Below are positions 24,298 through 33,789 of a stretch of 64,000 nt of DNA, in pieces. The stretch lies in the NCBI GenBank assembly GCA_009996615.1, contig JAACZU010000014.1, positions 23,941 through 87,940 of the forward strand, read 5' to 3'. The DNA comes from Rhodanobacteraceae bacterium. GTDB taxonomy: Bacteria; Pseudomonadota; Gammaproteobacteria; Xanthomonadales; Rhodanobacteraceae. Below the pieces are notes generated by a model that saw nothing but the letters and a program-made list of their open reading frames with translations, made no database searches and was not told the DNA's origin. Every line of letters starts with the position of its first letter. The first letter of the stretch is position 1. The position numbers were made by a program, and so were the translations under genes.

Positions 24298-25926
24298 TCA
24301 ATGCGTCACGTCGCCGTGCGCGAGCTTGCTCGCATCGATCAGCGGCGGCACCGTGAAGGTGTGGTGCGGAGCCGGCGACGGCACCGTCCACTCCAGGCCG
24401 CGCGCGCCTTCCCACACCTGCATCGTGGCCTTCTGCCTGGAGTAGTAGACGGCATGGATGACCACGCCGACGAAGATCAGCTGGCTGGCGCCGAACCAGA
24501 AGCCGCCGATCGAGCTGATCATGTTGAAGTCGGCGAAGGCGACGTTGTAGTCGGGGATGCGCCGCGGCATGCCGGCCAGGCCCAGGAAGTGCTGCGGGAA
24601 GAACAGCACGTTGACCGAGATCACGCTCGACCAGAAATGGATCTTGCCCCACTTCTCCGAGTGCATGTGGCCGGACCACTTCGGCAGCCAGTAGTAGACC
24701 GAAGCCATGATCGCGAACACCGCGCCGGTGACCAGCACGTAGTGGAAATGCGCGACCACGAAGTAGGTGTCCTGGTACTGGAAGTCGGCCGGCACGATCG
24801 CGCACATGACGCCGGAGAAGCCGCCGATCGTGAACAGGATCACGAACGCGACCGCGAACAGCATCGGCACCTCGAACGTGATCGAGCCCTCCCACATCGT
24901 GGAGACCCAGTTGAACACCTTCACGCCGGTCGGGATCGCGATCAGCATCGTGGCGTACATGAAGAACAGTTCGCCGCCGAGCGGCATGCCGACCGAGAAC
25001 ATGTGGTGCGCCCACACGATGAACGACAGGAACGCGATCGAGGCGATCGCGTAGATCATCGCCTGGTAGCCGAACAGCGGCTTGCGCGAGAAGGTCGGGA
25101 TGATCTCCGAGACGATGCCGAACGCCGGCAGGATCATGATGTAGACCTCGGGATGCCCGAAGAACCAGAAGATGTGCTGGTACATCACCGGGTCGCCGCC
25201 GCCGGCGGCGTTGAAGAAGCTGGTGCCGAAGTACTTGTCGGTCAGCAGCATCGTGACCGCGCCGGCCAGTACCGGCATCACCGCAATCAGTAGGAACGCG
25301 GTGATCAGCCAGCTCCACACGAACACCGGCATGCGCAGCAGGTCCATGCCGGGCGCGCGCATGTTGAGGATCGTGGCGATGATGTTGATCGCGCCCATGA
25401 TCGAGCTGATGCCCATCATGTGGATCGAGAAGATCATGAAGGCGACGTTGAGGCCGCCCTCGAGCGCGAGGGGCGGATACATCGTCCAGCCGCCCTGCGG
25501 GCCGCCGCCGGGCATGAACATCGTCGACAGCAGCATCAGGAACGCGAACGGCAGGATCCAGAACGACCAGTTGTTCATGCGCGGCAGCGCCATGTCCGGC
25601 GCGCCGATCATCAACGGGATCATCCAGTTGCCCAGGCCGACGAACGCCGGCATGACCGCGCCGAAGATCATGACCAGCGCGTGCATCGTGGTCATCTGGT
25701 TGAAGAACTCCGGCTGCACGAGCTGCAGGCCTGGCTGGAACAGCTCGGCGCGGATCACCATCGCGAAGCTGCCGCCGATCAGGAACATGATCAGCGAGAA
25801 CACCAGGTACAGCGTACCGATGTCCTTGTGGTTCGTCGTGAACAGCCAGCGATCCAGGAAGCCTTCCGGCTTGTGGTCGCCGTGGTCGTGCACGTCGTGG
25901 TCGAGGGCGGGATTGACTGCGGCCAT
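24298..25926 (-). CDS. ctaD: Cytochrome c oxidase subunit I (aa3 type)
   Basis: A 542-residue, twelve-helix catalytic subunit. Heme and copper ligands are recognisable: MTTMHALVMIFG (low-spin heme His), FWFFGHPEVYIMILPAFG (CuB His, cross-linked Tyr and the proton-channel Glu), VWAHHMFSVG (two CuB His) and VVAHFHYVLVTG (heme a3 and heme a His). The D-channel entrance residues in GLGNWMIPLMIGAPDMALP are present. It reduces O2 to water and pumps protons. It lies ~100 bp downstream of subunit II. A gap of ~200 bp with a hairpin separates it from the assembly genes. Confidence 0.98.
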   Translation of the reverse strand: MAAVNPALDHDVHDHGDHKPEGFLDRWLFTTNHKDIGTLYLVFSLIMFLIGGSFAMVIRAELFQPGLQLVQPEFFNQMTTMHALVMIFGAVMPAFVGLGNWMIPLMIGAPDMALPRMNNWSFWILPFAFLMLLSTMFMPGGGPQGGWTMYPPLALEGGLNVAFMIFSIHMMGISSIMGAINIIATILNMRAPGMDLLRMPVFVWSWLITAFLLIAVMPVLAGAVTMLLTDKYFGTSFFNAAGGGDPVMYQHIFWFFGHPEVYIMILPAFGIVSEIIPTFSRKPLFGYQAMIYAIASIAFLSFIVWAHHMFSVGMPLGGELFFMYATMLIAIPTGVKVFNWVSTMWEGSITFEVPMLFAVAFVILFTIGGFSGVMCAIVPADFQYQDTYFVVAHFHYVLVTGAVFAIMASVYYWLPKWSGHMHSEKWGKIHFWSSVISVNVLFFPQHFLGLAGMPRRIPDYNVAFADFNMISSIGGFWFGASQLIFVGVVIHAVYYSRQKATMQVWEGARGLEWTVPSPAPHHTFTVPPLIDASKLAHGDVTH

Positions 25927-26030
25927 GGCCTTGGAACCTCAAGTTTATGAGTGCGGCCGCTGCAGGGCCGCTTTGTCTCTTGGCGTCGCGTTCGCGCGGG
26001 AACGCAAGAACCCGATCCGGTGCGTGTCGG

Positions 26031-26927
26031 TCAGCCCTGCGCCGCCGGCGCGGGAGCGACCTGCGCGGTGGCGGCGGCCCTGGCAGCCGCCTCGGCTTCC
26101 TGCGTCGCCAGCCACTGCTCGAACTCGGCCTTCGGCACGGCCTTCACGACGATCGGCATGAAGCCATGGTCCTTGCCGCACAGCTCGGCGCACTGGCCGC
26201 GGTAGGTGCCGGGCTTGTCGATCTGCGTCCAGTTGCTGTTGATGATCCCGGGGATCGCGTCCTGCTTCCAGCCGAGCGTGGGCACCCACCACGAATGGAT
26301 CACGTCGTCGGCGGTGATGACGAAGCGCACCTTGACGCCGACCGGCAGCACCAGCGGCTTGTCGACGTTGAGCAGGTAGGCCGGGTAGTCGCCGTCCATG
26401 ACCGTGCGCGGGTCGATGCCCGAGCCGAGCTGGCGCGTGCGCGCCGAATCGGCATCGAGGCTGGAGATGAAGTTCACCGTCGACGGCTTCTTGTAGTAGT
26501 CGACGTACTCGTAGCGCCACTTCCACTGGTAGCCGGTGACCTTGATCGTCATGTCGGCGTTCTCGACGTTGGCCATGTCGACCAAGAGCCGAGTCGCCGG
26601 CCATGCCATCACGATCAGGATGATGACCGGGATGATCGTCCAGATCGCCTCCATCATGGTGTTGTGGCTCCAGCTCTGGGCCACCGCACCCTTCGACTTC
26701 CGGAAGCGGAACATCGCGTAGATCATCGCGCTGAACACGACGACGCCGATGCCGACGCAGACCCAGAACGCGAGCATGTGCACGCCGTGCACGCGCTCGG
26801 AGATCGACGTCACGCCGGGCGACATGTTGAGCTGCCACGGTACCGGATTGGCCGATGCCGCCGCACTGGCCAGCGACGCGACTACCGCACAGGCGCGCCG
26901 CGCGCGCCGGACCCCCGATGAAATCAT
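26031..26927 (-). CDS. ctaC: Cytochrome c oxidase subunit II
   Basis: A 298-residue subunit that takes electrons from cytochrome c. A signal peptide is followed by two helices (LAFWVCVGIGVVVFSAMIYA and IWTIIPVIILIVMAWPATRL) and the periplasmic cupredoxin domain. The aromatic VTGYQWKWRYEY region and the CuA ligands DVIHSWWVP and GQCAELCGKDHGFM are complete. No fused cytochrome c domain is present. It ends in an Ala/Pro-rich tail. The start at 26927 has AAGGTG upstream; longer open frames upstream are not protein-like. It is the first gene of the oxidase locus, divergent from putA. Confidence 0.96.
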   Translation of the reverse strand: MISSGVRRARRACAVVASLASAAASANPVPWQLNMSPGVTSISERVHGVHMLAFWVCVGIGVVVFSAMIYAMFRFRKSKGAVAQSWSHNTMMEAIWTIIPVIILIVMAWPATRLLVDMANVENADMTIKVTGYQWKWRYEYVDYYKKPSTVNFISSLDADSARTRQLGSGIDPRTVMDGDYPAYLLNVDKPLVLPVGVKVRFVITADDVIHSWWVPTLGWKQDAIPGIINSNWTQIDKPGTYRGQCAELCGKDHGFMPIVVKAVPKAEFEQWLATQEAEAAARAAATAQVAPAPAAQG

Positions 26928-27112
26928 GCCACCACCTTGTCGATTGGCTGTATGCATCCCGCGTCGACGTGACGGCGCCGAACCTCCGGCGCGTGCCGGA
27001 GCGTCGCGATGTCCAAGTGCGGGTTCGCCCCGATCATAGTGGACCGCGCGCGGGCGCGGCAACATGCCGCACTTGCGCAGCGCGGCAAAGACCTTACGCC
27101 GCGGCCGCGCCT

Positions 27113-27140
27113 TTGCCGGCGCTGGCGGCGTCACTACACT
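27113..27140 (+). promoter_or_regulatory. Candidate sigma-70 promoter for putA
   Basis: TTGCCG at 27113-27118 and TACACT at 27135-27140 are separated by 16 bases, about 58 bp before the putA start. It matches four of six bases in each box. This is prediction only. Confidence 0.4.
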
Positions 27141-27197
27141 AGGCGCCTGCGCGCCGCCGCCGGCGCGCGCGCCCTCCTCACAGCGCCGAGAACCACC

Positions 27198-30100
27198 TTG
27201 AGCGACATCCTGATCCCCGACCTGCCGTCCTCCCCCGAGCCGGCGCGGACGCGCATCACGGCCGCCTGGCTGCGCGACGAAACCGAAGCCGTCGACGAAC
27301 TGCTGGCACAAGCCACCCTGCCGCCGGCCGAGCGCGAGCTGGTGCTGGCGCGCGCCTCCGAACTGGTCGCGCGCGTGCGCAGCAAGGCCGGCGAGCAGAG
27401 CGCGGTCGAGTCGTTCATGCGCCAGTACGACCTGTCCAGCGAGGAGGGCGTGCTGCTGATGTGTGTGGCCGAGGCGCTGCTGCGCATCCCCGACAGCGCC
27501 ACCGCCGACAAGCTGATCCGCGACAAGCTCGGCGAGGCGGACTGGAAGAAGCACCTGGGCAGCAGCGACTCGGTGTTCGTCAATGCCTCGACCTGGGGCC
27601 TGATGCTGACCGGCCACCTAGTCAACCTGGCCGAGGAGACGCGGCGCGACTTTACCGGCGCGTTGAAGCGCCTGGTCGGGCGCGCCGGCGAGCCGGTGAT
27701 CCGCCTCGCCGTGCGCCAGGCGATGCGCATCATGGGCCACCAGTTCGTCATGGGCCGCACGATCGGCGAGGCGCTCGACCGCTCGGCCGAGAAGGCCAAC
27801 GCGGTCTACCGCTATTCCTACGACATGCTCGGCGAGGCCGCGCTGACGCAGCCGGACGCCGAGCGCTACCACCAGGCCTACAAGGACGCGATCGCCGCGC
27901 TCGGCGCGCGCGGGCCGTTCGCCAGCGTGCTCGACGCGCCGTCGATCTCGGTCAAGCTGTCCGCGCTGCATCCGCGCTACGAGGTCGCCAAGCGCGCGCG
28001 TGTGCACGCCGAGCTGACCGCCAAGCTGCTCGAGCTGGCGCAGCTGGCCAAGCGGCATGGCATCGGCATGACCGTCGACGCCGAGGAGGCCGACCGCCTC
28101 GAACTCTCGCTCGACGTGATCGGCGCGGTGTTCTCCGCGCCGTCGCTGGACGGCTGGAACGGCTTCGGCCTGGCCGTGCAGGCCTACCAGAAGCGCGCGC
28201 CGTTCGTGATCGACTGGCTCGCCGAGACCGCGCGCAAGGCCGGGCGGCGCTGGTGCGTGCGCCTGGTCAAGGGCGCGTACTGGGATTCGGAGATCAAGCG
28301 CGCGCAGGAACAGGGCCTGTCCGGCTACCCGGTCTACACGCGCAAGCCGAACACCGACGTGTCCTACCTCGCCTGCGCCAGGCGCCTGCTCGATGCCGGC
28401 AGCGCGGCGATCTACCCGCAGTTCGCCACGCACAACGCGCACACGATCGCCGCGATCTACCATCACGCGCAGGGCCGGCCGTTCGAGTTCCAGCGCCTGC
28501 ACGGCATGGGCGCGGACCTGTACGCCGAGGTGATCGGCGACAAGAACCTCGCCGTGCCGTGCCGCGTCTACGCGCCGGTCGGCAGCCACGAGGACCTCTT
28601 GCCCTACCTCGTGCGGCGCCTGCTCGAGAACGGCGCCAACACCTCGTTCGTGAACCGCGTCGTCGACGAGAACGTGTCGATCCGCGACCTCGTCGCCGAC
28701 CCGTGCGAAACGGTTCGCGCATCCACCTCCCGGCCGCACCCGCGCATCCCGCTGCCGGTCGGCCTCTACGGTTACGGTTCTGTGTCTGCGCAGAATCCAG
28801 ATTCGGTATCCAGGAAGAATTCGATGGGCGCCAACCTCGCCAACGACCATGAACTCAAGGCCCTCGCCGACGCGGTCAACGCGCCGCGCGCGCCGTGGAC
28901 CGCCGCGCCGCTGGTGCCGGGCGCCAACAGCGCCGGCGACCTGCGCGACGTGACCGATCCGGCCGACCGCCGCCGCGTGATCGGCCAGTCGCGCCACGCC
29001 GACGCCGCCACGATCGAGCGCGCGCTCGCCAACGCGGTCGCCGCGCAGGAAGCGTGGGACGCGCTGCCGGCAGCCAGCCGCGCGGCGATCCTCGAGCACG
29101 CCGCCGACCTGCTCGAGGCGCGCCGCGGCGAGTTCATCGCGCTGTGCGTGCGCGAGGCCGGCAAGACGATCCCGGCCGCGATCTCCGAGGTGCGCGAGGC
29201 GGCCGACATGTGCCGCTATTACGCGGCGATGGCGCGCAAGCTGTTCGGCGCGCCGGAGACCCTGCCCGGCCCGACCGGCGAGTCGAACCAGCTGTTCCTG
29301 CGCGGTCGCGGCGTGTTCGTCTGCATCAGCCCGTGGAACTTCCCGCTGGCGATCTTCATGGGCCAGGTTGCCGCCGGCCTCGCCGCCGGCAACCCGGTAA
29401 TCGCCAAGCCGGCCGACCAGACCACGCTGATCGGCCACGCCGCGGTCAAGCTGCTGCACGAGGCTGGCGTGCCGGAGGCGGTGCTGCAGTACGTGCCGGC
29501 CAAGGGTTCGCTGATCGGCAGCACGCTGCTGACCCGCCCCGAGGTCGCCGGCGTCTGCTTCACCGGCTCGACCGAGACGGCGTGGACGATCAACCGCACG
29601 CTGGCCGCGCGCAACGCGCCGATCGCCGCGCTGATCGCCGAGACCGGCGGCCAGAACGCGCTGATCGCCGACTCCTCGGCGCTGCCCGAGCAGCTGGTCA
29701 AGGACGTCGTCGCGTCCGCGTTCGACTCCGCCGGCCAGCGCTGCTCGGCCGCGCGCGTCTTGTTCGTGCAGGAGGACATCGCCGAGAAGGTCATCGCGAT
29801 GCTCGCCGGCGCGATGGACGAGCTGGTGGTCGGCGCCCCCGGCCACCTGTCCACCGACGTCGGCCCGGTCATCGACGACGCCTCGAAGAAGATCCTCGTC
29901 GAGCACGGCGAGCGCATGGACCGCGAGGCTCGCCCGATCAACACGGCGCGCCTGGCCGATGGCTGCGAGCACGGCACGTTCGTCGCGCCGCGCGCATGGG
30001 AGATCCCCTCGCTCGCGCTGCTGACGCGCGAGGTGTTCGGCCCGGCCCTGCACGTGGTGCGCTGGAAGGCGAGCGAGCTCGACGCCGTCATCGACGCGAT

Positions 30101-30380
30101 CAACGCGACCGGCTACGGCCTCACGCTCGGCATCCACAGCCGCATCGACGCGACGATCGAGCACATCGCGCGGCGCGCCAAGGTCGGCAACTGCTACGTC
30201 AACCGCAACCAGATCGGCGCGGTGGTCGGCGTGCAGCCGTTCGGCGGCGAGAACCTGTCCGGCACCGGCCCGAAGGCCGGCGGCCCGCACTACCTGCTGC
30301 GCTTCGCCACCGAGCGCACGCTGACCGTCAACACGACCGCCGCCGGCGGCAATGCCTCGCTGCTGACGCTGGGCGAATAG
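27198..30380 (+). CDS. putA: Bifunctional proline dehydrogenase / P5C dehydrogenase
   Basis: A 1,060-residue enzyme that oxidises proline to glutamate in two steps with substrate channelling. Residues ~20-500 are the arm and FAD barrel (YRYSYDMLGEAALT, RWCVRLVKGAYWDSEIKRA, FEFQRLHGMG). Residues ~555-1055 are the aldehyde dehydrogenase: PWNFPLAIFMGQ, Glu815 in AETGGQNALI and Cys849 in AGQRCSAARVLF. There is no N-terminal ribbon-helix-helix domain, so it should not repress its own gene. The TTG at 27198 gives a PutA-like MSDILIPDLPSSPEPARTR start; the upstream codons are Arg-rich and unlike the family. The inter-domain linker contains a less GC-rich stretch (28775-28825). Confidence 0.95.
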   Translation: MSDILIPDLPSSPEPARTRITAAWLRDETEAVDELLAQATLPPAERELVLARASELVARVRSKAGEQSAVESFMRQYDLSSEEGVLLMCVAEALLRIPDSATADKLIRDKLGEADWKKHLGSSDSVFVNASTWGLMLTGHLVNLAEETRRDFTGALKRLVGRAGEPVIRLAVRQAMRIMGHQFVMGRTIGEALDRSAEKANAVYRYSYDMLGEAALTQPDAERYHQAYKDAIAALGARGPFASVLDAPSISVKLSALHPRYEVAKRARVHAELTAKLLELAQLAKRHGIGMTVDAEEADRLELSLDVIGAVFSAPSLDGWNGFGLAVQAYQKRAPFVIDWLAETARKAGRRWCVRLVKGAYWDSEIKRAQEQGLSGYPVYTRKPNTDVSYLACARRLLDAGSAAIYPQFATHNAHTIAAIYHHAQGRPFEFQRLHGMGADLYAEVIGDKNLAVPCRVYAPVGSHEDLLPYLVRRLLENGANTSFVNRVVDENVSIRDLVADPCETVRASTSRPHPRIPLPVGLYGYGSVSAQNPDSVSRKNSMGANLANDHELKALADAVNAPRAPWTAAPLVPGANSAGDLRDVTDPADRRRVIGQSRHADAATIERALANAVAAQEAWDALPAASRAAILEHAADLLEARRGEFIALCVREAGKTIPAAISEVREAADMCRYYAAMARKLFGAPETLPGPTGESNQLFLRGRGVFVCISPWNFPLAIFMGQVAAGLAAGNPVIAKPADQTTLIGHAAVKLLHEAGVPEAVLQYVPAKGSLIGSTLLTRPEVAGVCFTGSTETAWTINRTLAARNAPIAALIAETGGQNALIADSSALPEQLVKDVVASAFDSAGQRCSAARVLFVQEDIAEKVIAMLAGAMDELVVGAPGHLSTDVGPVIDDASKKILVEHGERMDREARPINTARLADGCEHGTFVAPRAWEIPSLALLTREVFGPALHVVRWKASELDAVIDAINATGYGLTLGIHSRIDATIEHIARRAKVGNCYVNRNQIGAVVGVQPFGGENLSGTGPKAGGPHYLLRFATERTLTVNTTAAGGNASLLTLGE

Positions 30381-30728
30381 CGGCACCCCGCGAGGCAGGC
30401 GCCCGGCGCCTGCCTCGTCTGGTCATCGGGTAGGCGCGGACCGTTCGGTCCGGCTATGCTGACTGCTTTCCAGCATGGCGCCCCCTCCGTCCTCGAACGG
30501 GGAAGCAGGACGTCCGTCTCCCATCCGGACTCGACGGCGCTGGATCACGCGGTACTGCGGCAAGGAGCCCAAGCATGCCTGACGAACGACGGTCGTCCCC
30601 GTCCGAAACCCTCCGCTTGGCAGGGACAACATGCAGCGGGGTTGGCGCCAGCCCCGAACCGGACGCGGAGTCCGCCGAAGCGGCGGGCCGCGCTGCGGTG
30701 AATACGTCGAATCTTCGCGCATTTGCCC
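30381..30728. other. Gap between putA and the glycosyltransferase gene
   Basis: About 350 bp. Apart from the hairpin at 30391-30417 I see no gene or dispersed repeat. The last part presumably holds the promoter of the next gene, but no clear boxes are visible. Confidence 0.5.
30391..30417 (+). terminator. Strong GC hairpin after putA
   Basis: CGAGGCAGGCGC and GCGCCTGCCTCG form a 12-bp perfect stem around CCG, ten bases past the putA stop. There is no T-tract, so it could terminate weakly or protect the 3' end of the mRNA. Confidence 0.55.
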
Positions 30729-31481
30729 ATGGCTGACGGCGCCAAGCGCGCGAACGCGCCGGTCAACGTCATATGCATGAAGTGGGGCGACAAGTATGGC
30801 GACGAGTACGTCGTCATCCTGCGCAACATGGTCGCGCGCCATCTTGCGCGGCCGCACCGCTTCGTCTGCCTGACCGATTCCGCCGGGGGCCTGCCGGCCG
30901 ACCTCGAGACGCTGCCGCTGCCGGCCTGCCCGGTCATCGCCGGGCGCGAACAGGAGGCGTGGCGCAAGCTGTCGCTGTTCGGGCCCGGACTGGGCGACCT
31001 GAGCGGCCCGACGCTGTTCCTCGACCTGGACCTGATCGTCGTCGATGCGCTCGATCCGCTGTTCGATTTCGAACCCGGGCGTTTTTGCATCATCCACAAC
31101 TGGACGCATCCCGACCGCCGCGTCGGCAACTCGTCGGTGTTCCGCTTCGAGGCCGGACGCCACCCACAGGTGTTCGAGCGCTATGCGCGCGATCCGGCCA
31201 CGGTGGTCGCCGCGCACCGCAACGAGCAGATCTTCCTGACGCAGCGGATCGACAAGGCCGAAGGCGCCGTCTGGTGGCCTGCGCCGTGGTGCGTCAGCTT
31301 CAAGAAGCACTGCCTGCCTCGCGGACCGGCCAAGCTGCTCGTACCGGCGCGGATTCCCGCCGGCGCGCGCGTGGTCGTGTTCCATGGCGAACCGAACCCG
31401 CCGCAGGCCGCGCGCGAATGGCGCTACAAGGGCCATCACTTCATGCGGCCGGCGCGCTGGATCCTGGACTACTGGTATTGA
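30729..31481 (+). CDS. Glycosyltransferase, GT8-like, cytoplasmic
   Basis: A 250-residue protein without signal peptide or membrane segments. It begins VNVICMKWGDKYGDEYVVIL and has the DxD-type metal and sugar-nucleotide motif in TLFLDLDLIVVDALDPLF. Later it has QIFLTQRI and VVVFHGEPNPPQA, a pattern seen in small nucleotide-sugar transferases of the GT-A fold. Acceptor and donor are unknown. The ATG at 30729 is chosen; a TTG two codons upstream is possible. No good ribosome-binding site is seen. It is isolated from the glycan cluster at 54-64 kb. Confidence 0.72.
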   Translation: MADGAKRANAPVNVICMKWGDKYGDEYVVILRNMVARHLARPHRFVCLTDSAGGLPADLETLPLPACPVIAGREQEAWRKLSLFGPGLGDLSGPTLFLDLDLIVVDALDPLFDFEPGRFCIIHNWTHPDRRVGNSSVFRFEAGRHPQVFERYARDPATVVAAHRNEQIFLTQRIDKAEGAVWWPAPWCVSFKKHCLPRGPAKLLVPARIPAGARVVVFHGEPNPPQAAREWRYKGHHFMRPARWILDYWY

Positions 31482-31500
31482 AGGCCTCGGCCGTGGCGCC

Positions 31501-31598
31501 TGTCGCGGCTGTGCTGCTCCTGCAGGAGCGCCGCAGGCGCGACAGGGCTGCCGCGACACCGTAACGCCTCGTCGCGGCTGCGCCGCTCCTGCGACGAT
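31501..31598. repeat. REP-like GCAGGAGCG / CGCTCCTGC hairpin cluster
   Basis: CTCCTGCAGGAGCG, CGCAGGCGCGACAGG and GTCGCGGCTGCGCCGCTCCTGC form nested inverted repeats of the GTAGGAGCGG family in the convergent gap between the glycosyltransferase and FadL genes. Confidence 0.7.
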
Positions 31599-31599
31599 C

Positions 31600-31627
31600 G
31601 AAAAACGACGGGCACCCTAAGGTGCCC
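31600..31627 (-). terminator. Rho-independent terminator of the FadL-like gene
   Basis: On the minus strand GGGCACC-TTAG-GGTGCCC forms a perfect 7-bp stem. It is followed, after a short spacer, by TTTTT (AAAAA at 31601-31605 on the plus strand), about 30 bp past the stop. Confidence 0.8.
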
Positions 31628-31655
31628 GCCGCGCGCTCCCCAAAACGTGAAACGG

Positions 31656-32990
31656 TCAGAACAGGTACTGGCCCGAGATGCCGAGCACGTTGCCCGAGTT
31701 CTTGAAGCGGCCGGTCAGGCGGCTGAACGTGGCCGAGGTGTGGTCGATGTCGCCGTCCTTCACGAACAGGTGCACGAAGCCGGCATCGAACTTGAGCTGC
31801 TCGCTCATCTTGTAACCGGCGCCGAAGGCCACCCAGGTGCGGTGGCCGTCCGGCACGCGCGGCGTGCGCGTGTCGATGTGCGTGGGCGACCGGTCGTAGG
31901 CGACGCCGGCGCGCAGCGTCCACTGGTCGTTCAGGCGGTAGTCGCCGCCGACCGAGAAGAACCAGGTGTCGTGCCAGTCGAACAGCGAGACCGAGTCGGG
32001 CTGCAGCGGATTGGCGTAATGCACGGTCAGGTCCTTGAAGCTCGACCAGTGCGTGTAGCTGACGTCGAGGCCGAGGCTCAGGCGGTCGTTGACCGTGTGC
32101 CACCAACTGCCGCTGACGAACCACGGCGTGGTGAAGTCGGCCTCGCCCTTGCTGTTGACGAAGCGGCCGCCGAGCAGCGGCTGGATGTTCGACGGCACGA
32201 GGAAGGTGCCGTCGCCGCTGATCGTGTGGTCGATCTTGGAGTGGAAGTTCACGCCGATGCGGTCGGCCTCGGTCGGCTTCCACAGCGCGCCGACGATGAA
32301 GCCGTAGCCCCAGTCGTCGCCCTTCAGGCCGCCGAAGCCGTCAGCCTCCTGCGGCAACAGCGCGCCGTTGGTCGGCACCGCGAGGATCGTGCCGAAGTCG
32401 ATCGCCTGGGTCAGCTCGGCGCTGGTGCGCTGCGCGATCACGCTGCCGCCGAGCGAGAACTGGTCGTTGAGCTTGAACGAGGTCGAGAAGTTCAGGTCGA
32501 TCGACTCGAGCTTGGACAGCAGCGCGTCGTAGCGGCCGGCCCAGCCGGTGTCGAACTCGGTCTGGAAGCCGAACGGCACGTTCAGGCTGGCGCCGATCGC
32601 CCAGCGGTCATTGATCGGCCGCGCGTAGTACATCGCCGGCACCGGCTTGGTCAGGCCGCCATTGCCGCCGTCGCTGCCGGTCAGCGGGCGGCCGAGCAGA
32701 TCGGTGCCGCTGCCGTGGAACTTGGTCGAGAAGTTGATGACGTTGAGGTCGGCCTGGAAGCAGCTCTTGTCGCCGAGGTCGCTCATGGCGGCCGGGTTGT
32801 TGACGACGACCGAGCAGTCGTCCGGTGCCGCGGCGCCGCCGGCGAAGGCACGGCCGAGGCCCTGCGCGCTGTTTTCCTTGAGCTGGAAGCCGCTGGCCTG
32901 CGCGTCCTGGCCGCCCAGCGCAAGCGCCAGCGCGAACGGCAAGGCAGCGAGCGACAGTGCGACCGGGTGGCGATGGAAGTGACGCTGCAT
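31656..32990 (-). CDS. OmpP1/FadL-family outer-membrane transporter
   Basis: A 444-residue outer-membrane beta-barrel for long-chain fatty acids or other hydrophobic compounds. A signal peptide (ALPFALALALGGQDAQA) is followed by the plug-domain signature SGFQLKENSAQGLGRAFAGG and VVNNPAAMSDLG. Alternating strand patterns continue to the C-terminal aromatic residue (VLGISGQYLF), required for barrel insertion. The ATG at 32990 follows AAGGAGCGTCCGT. It is a single-gene unit with its own terminator. FadL family membership is firm; the substrate is not. Confidence 0.92.
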   Translation of the reverse strand: MQRHFHRHPVALSLAALPFALALALGGQDAQASGFQLKENSAQGLGRAFAGGAAAPDDCSVVVNNPAAMSDLGDKSCFQADLNVINFSTKFHGSGTDLLGRPLTGSDGGNGGLTKPVPAMYYARPINDRWAIGASLNVPFGFQTEFDTGWAGRYDALLSKLESIDLNFSTSFKLNDQFSLGGSVIAQRTSAELTQAIDFGTILAVPTNGALLPQEADGFGGLKGDDWGYGFIVGALWKPTEADRIGVNFHSKIDHTISGDGTFLVPSNIQPLLGGRFVNSKGEADFTTPWFVSGSWWHTVNDRLSLGLDVSYTHWSSFKDLTVHYANPLQPDSVSLFDWHDTWFFSVGGDYRLNDQWTLRAGVAYDRSPTHIDTRTPRVPDGHRTWVAFGAGYKMSEQLKFDAGFVHLFVKDGDIDHTSATFSRLTGRFKNSGNVLGISGQYLF

Positions 32991-33284
32991 ACGGACGCTC
33001 CTTGAGATGGGCAACGATTTCTTGCCGGGTTCATAACGAATTGGTAGCGATCTTAGCCACAAGTTCGCCGAACCTTCCATCGTGCGCCGCCGCAAATCGC
33101 GGCAAAGCGCGCCACGACGCGGGCTGCACATGGCTCGGACCCTACGATTCCGTATGGCCGCGACGGGCGAACGGGCTGATTGCCCCGCCGGCTGACAGCA
33201 GCGTGCGCCGCGGTTACGCTGCGCCGGCGTGCCGGCGGCGCGTCCCCGGCATCGATGGCTGCAACCATTCCGGCGGAGGGGAAC

Positions 33285-33680
33285 ATGGGTTTCGACCGCA
33301 AGTACCTGATCTGGGCCCTGGGCTATGTCGCGTTCGGCATGTGCGTGGGCATCTACATGGCCGCCTCGAAGAACCACGGCCAGCTCGTCGCGCACGCGCA
33401 CATCCTGCTGGTCGGCTTCGTGGTGTCGTTCGTCTACGCCATCATCCACAAGCTGTGGCTGCCGCAGCCCGGCAGGGCGCTGGCGACGGCGCAGTTCGTG
33501 CTGCACCAGGCCGCCGCGCTCGTCATGTTCGCCGGCTTGCTGCTGCTCTACGGCGAGGTGCTGCCCGAGCCGACGCTGGCGCCGATGCTCGGCATCGCCT
33601 CGATCGGCGTGCTGGTGGCGGCGCTGCTGATGAGCTTCATGGTGCTGCGCGCGGGGCGCGGCCAGATGGTCGCGCGCTGA
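33285..33680 (+). CDS. Four-helix membrane protein with His-rich second helix
   Basis: A 131-residue protein with a strong GGAGGGG site before the ATG. Four hydrophobic segments are visible: YLIWALGYVAFGMCVGIYM, AHAHILLVGFVVSFVYAIIH, FVLHQAAALVMFAGLLLLYG and MLGIASIGVLVAALLMSFMV. Helix 2 carries HAH and a later His, and helix 3 one His. This recalls the heme-ligating helices of heme-copper oxidase subunit I and NorB-like proteins, but no full copper site exists. I do not recognise a characterised family. A small heme-binding protein or oxidase-related subunit is possible. It is divergent from the FadL gene. Confidence 0.6.
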   Translation: MGFDRKYLIWALGYVAFGMCVGIYMAASKNHGQLVAHAHILLVGFVVSFVYAIIHKLWLPQPGRALATAQFVLHQAAALVMFAGLLLLYGEVLPEPTLAPMLGIASIGVLVAALLMSFMVLRAGRGQMVAR

Positions 33681-33688
33681 GCGCGCTC

Positions 33689-33768
33689 TTAGCCCTCCCC
33701 TTCAAGGGGCGAGCCGGGATTCCGATCGCTGCCGCAGCGATCGCCGGCGAGCGGCCGCACGGGGAATG
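33689..33768. repeat. Composite CCCTCCCC / GATCGC hairpin repeat (intergenic copy)
   Basis: AGCCCTCCCCTTCAAGGGG, then GAGCCGGG, then the hairpin CGATCGCTGCCGCAGCGATCG, then CCGGCGAGCGGCCGCAC. The same order of parts occurs inside fdsA at 37437-37515, so these are two copies of one composite element. Confidence 0.8.
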
Positions 33769-33789
33769 AGCGCGCGGCGCGGCGCAAGC

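Noticed and set aside
27030-27050. TATGAT on the minus strand as a ctaC -10 box
   Set aside because: No acceptable -35 hexamer lies 16-18 bases upstream.
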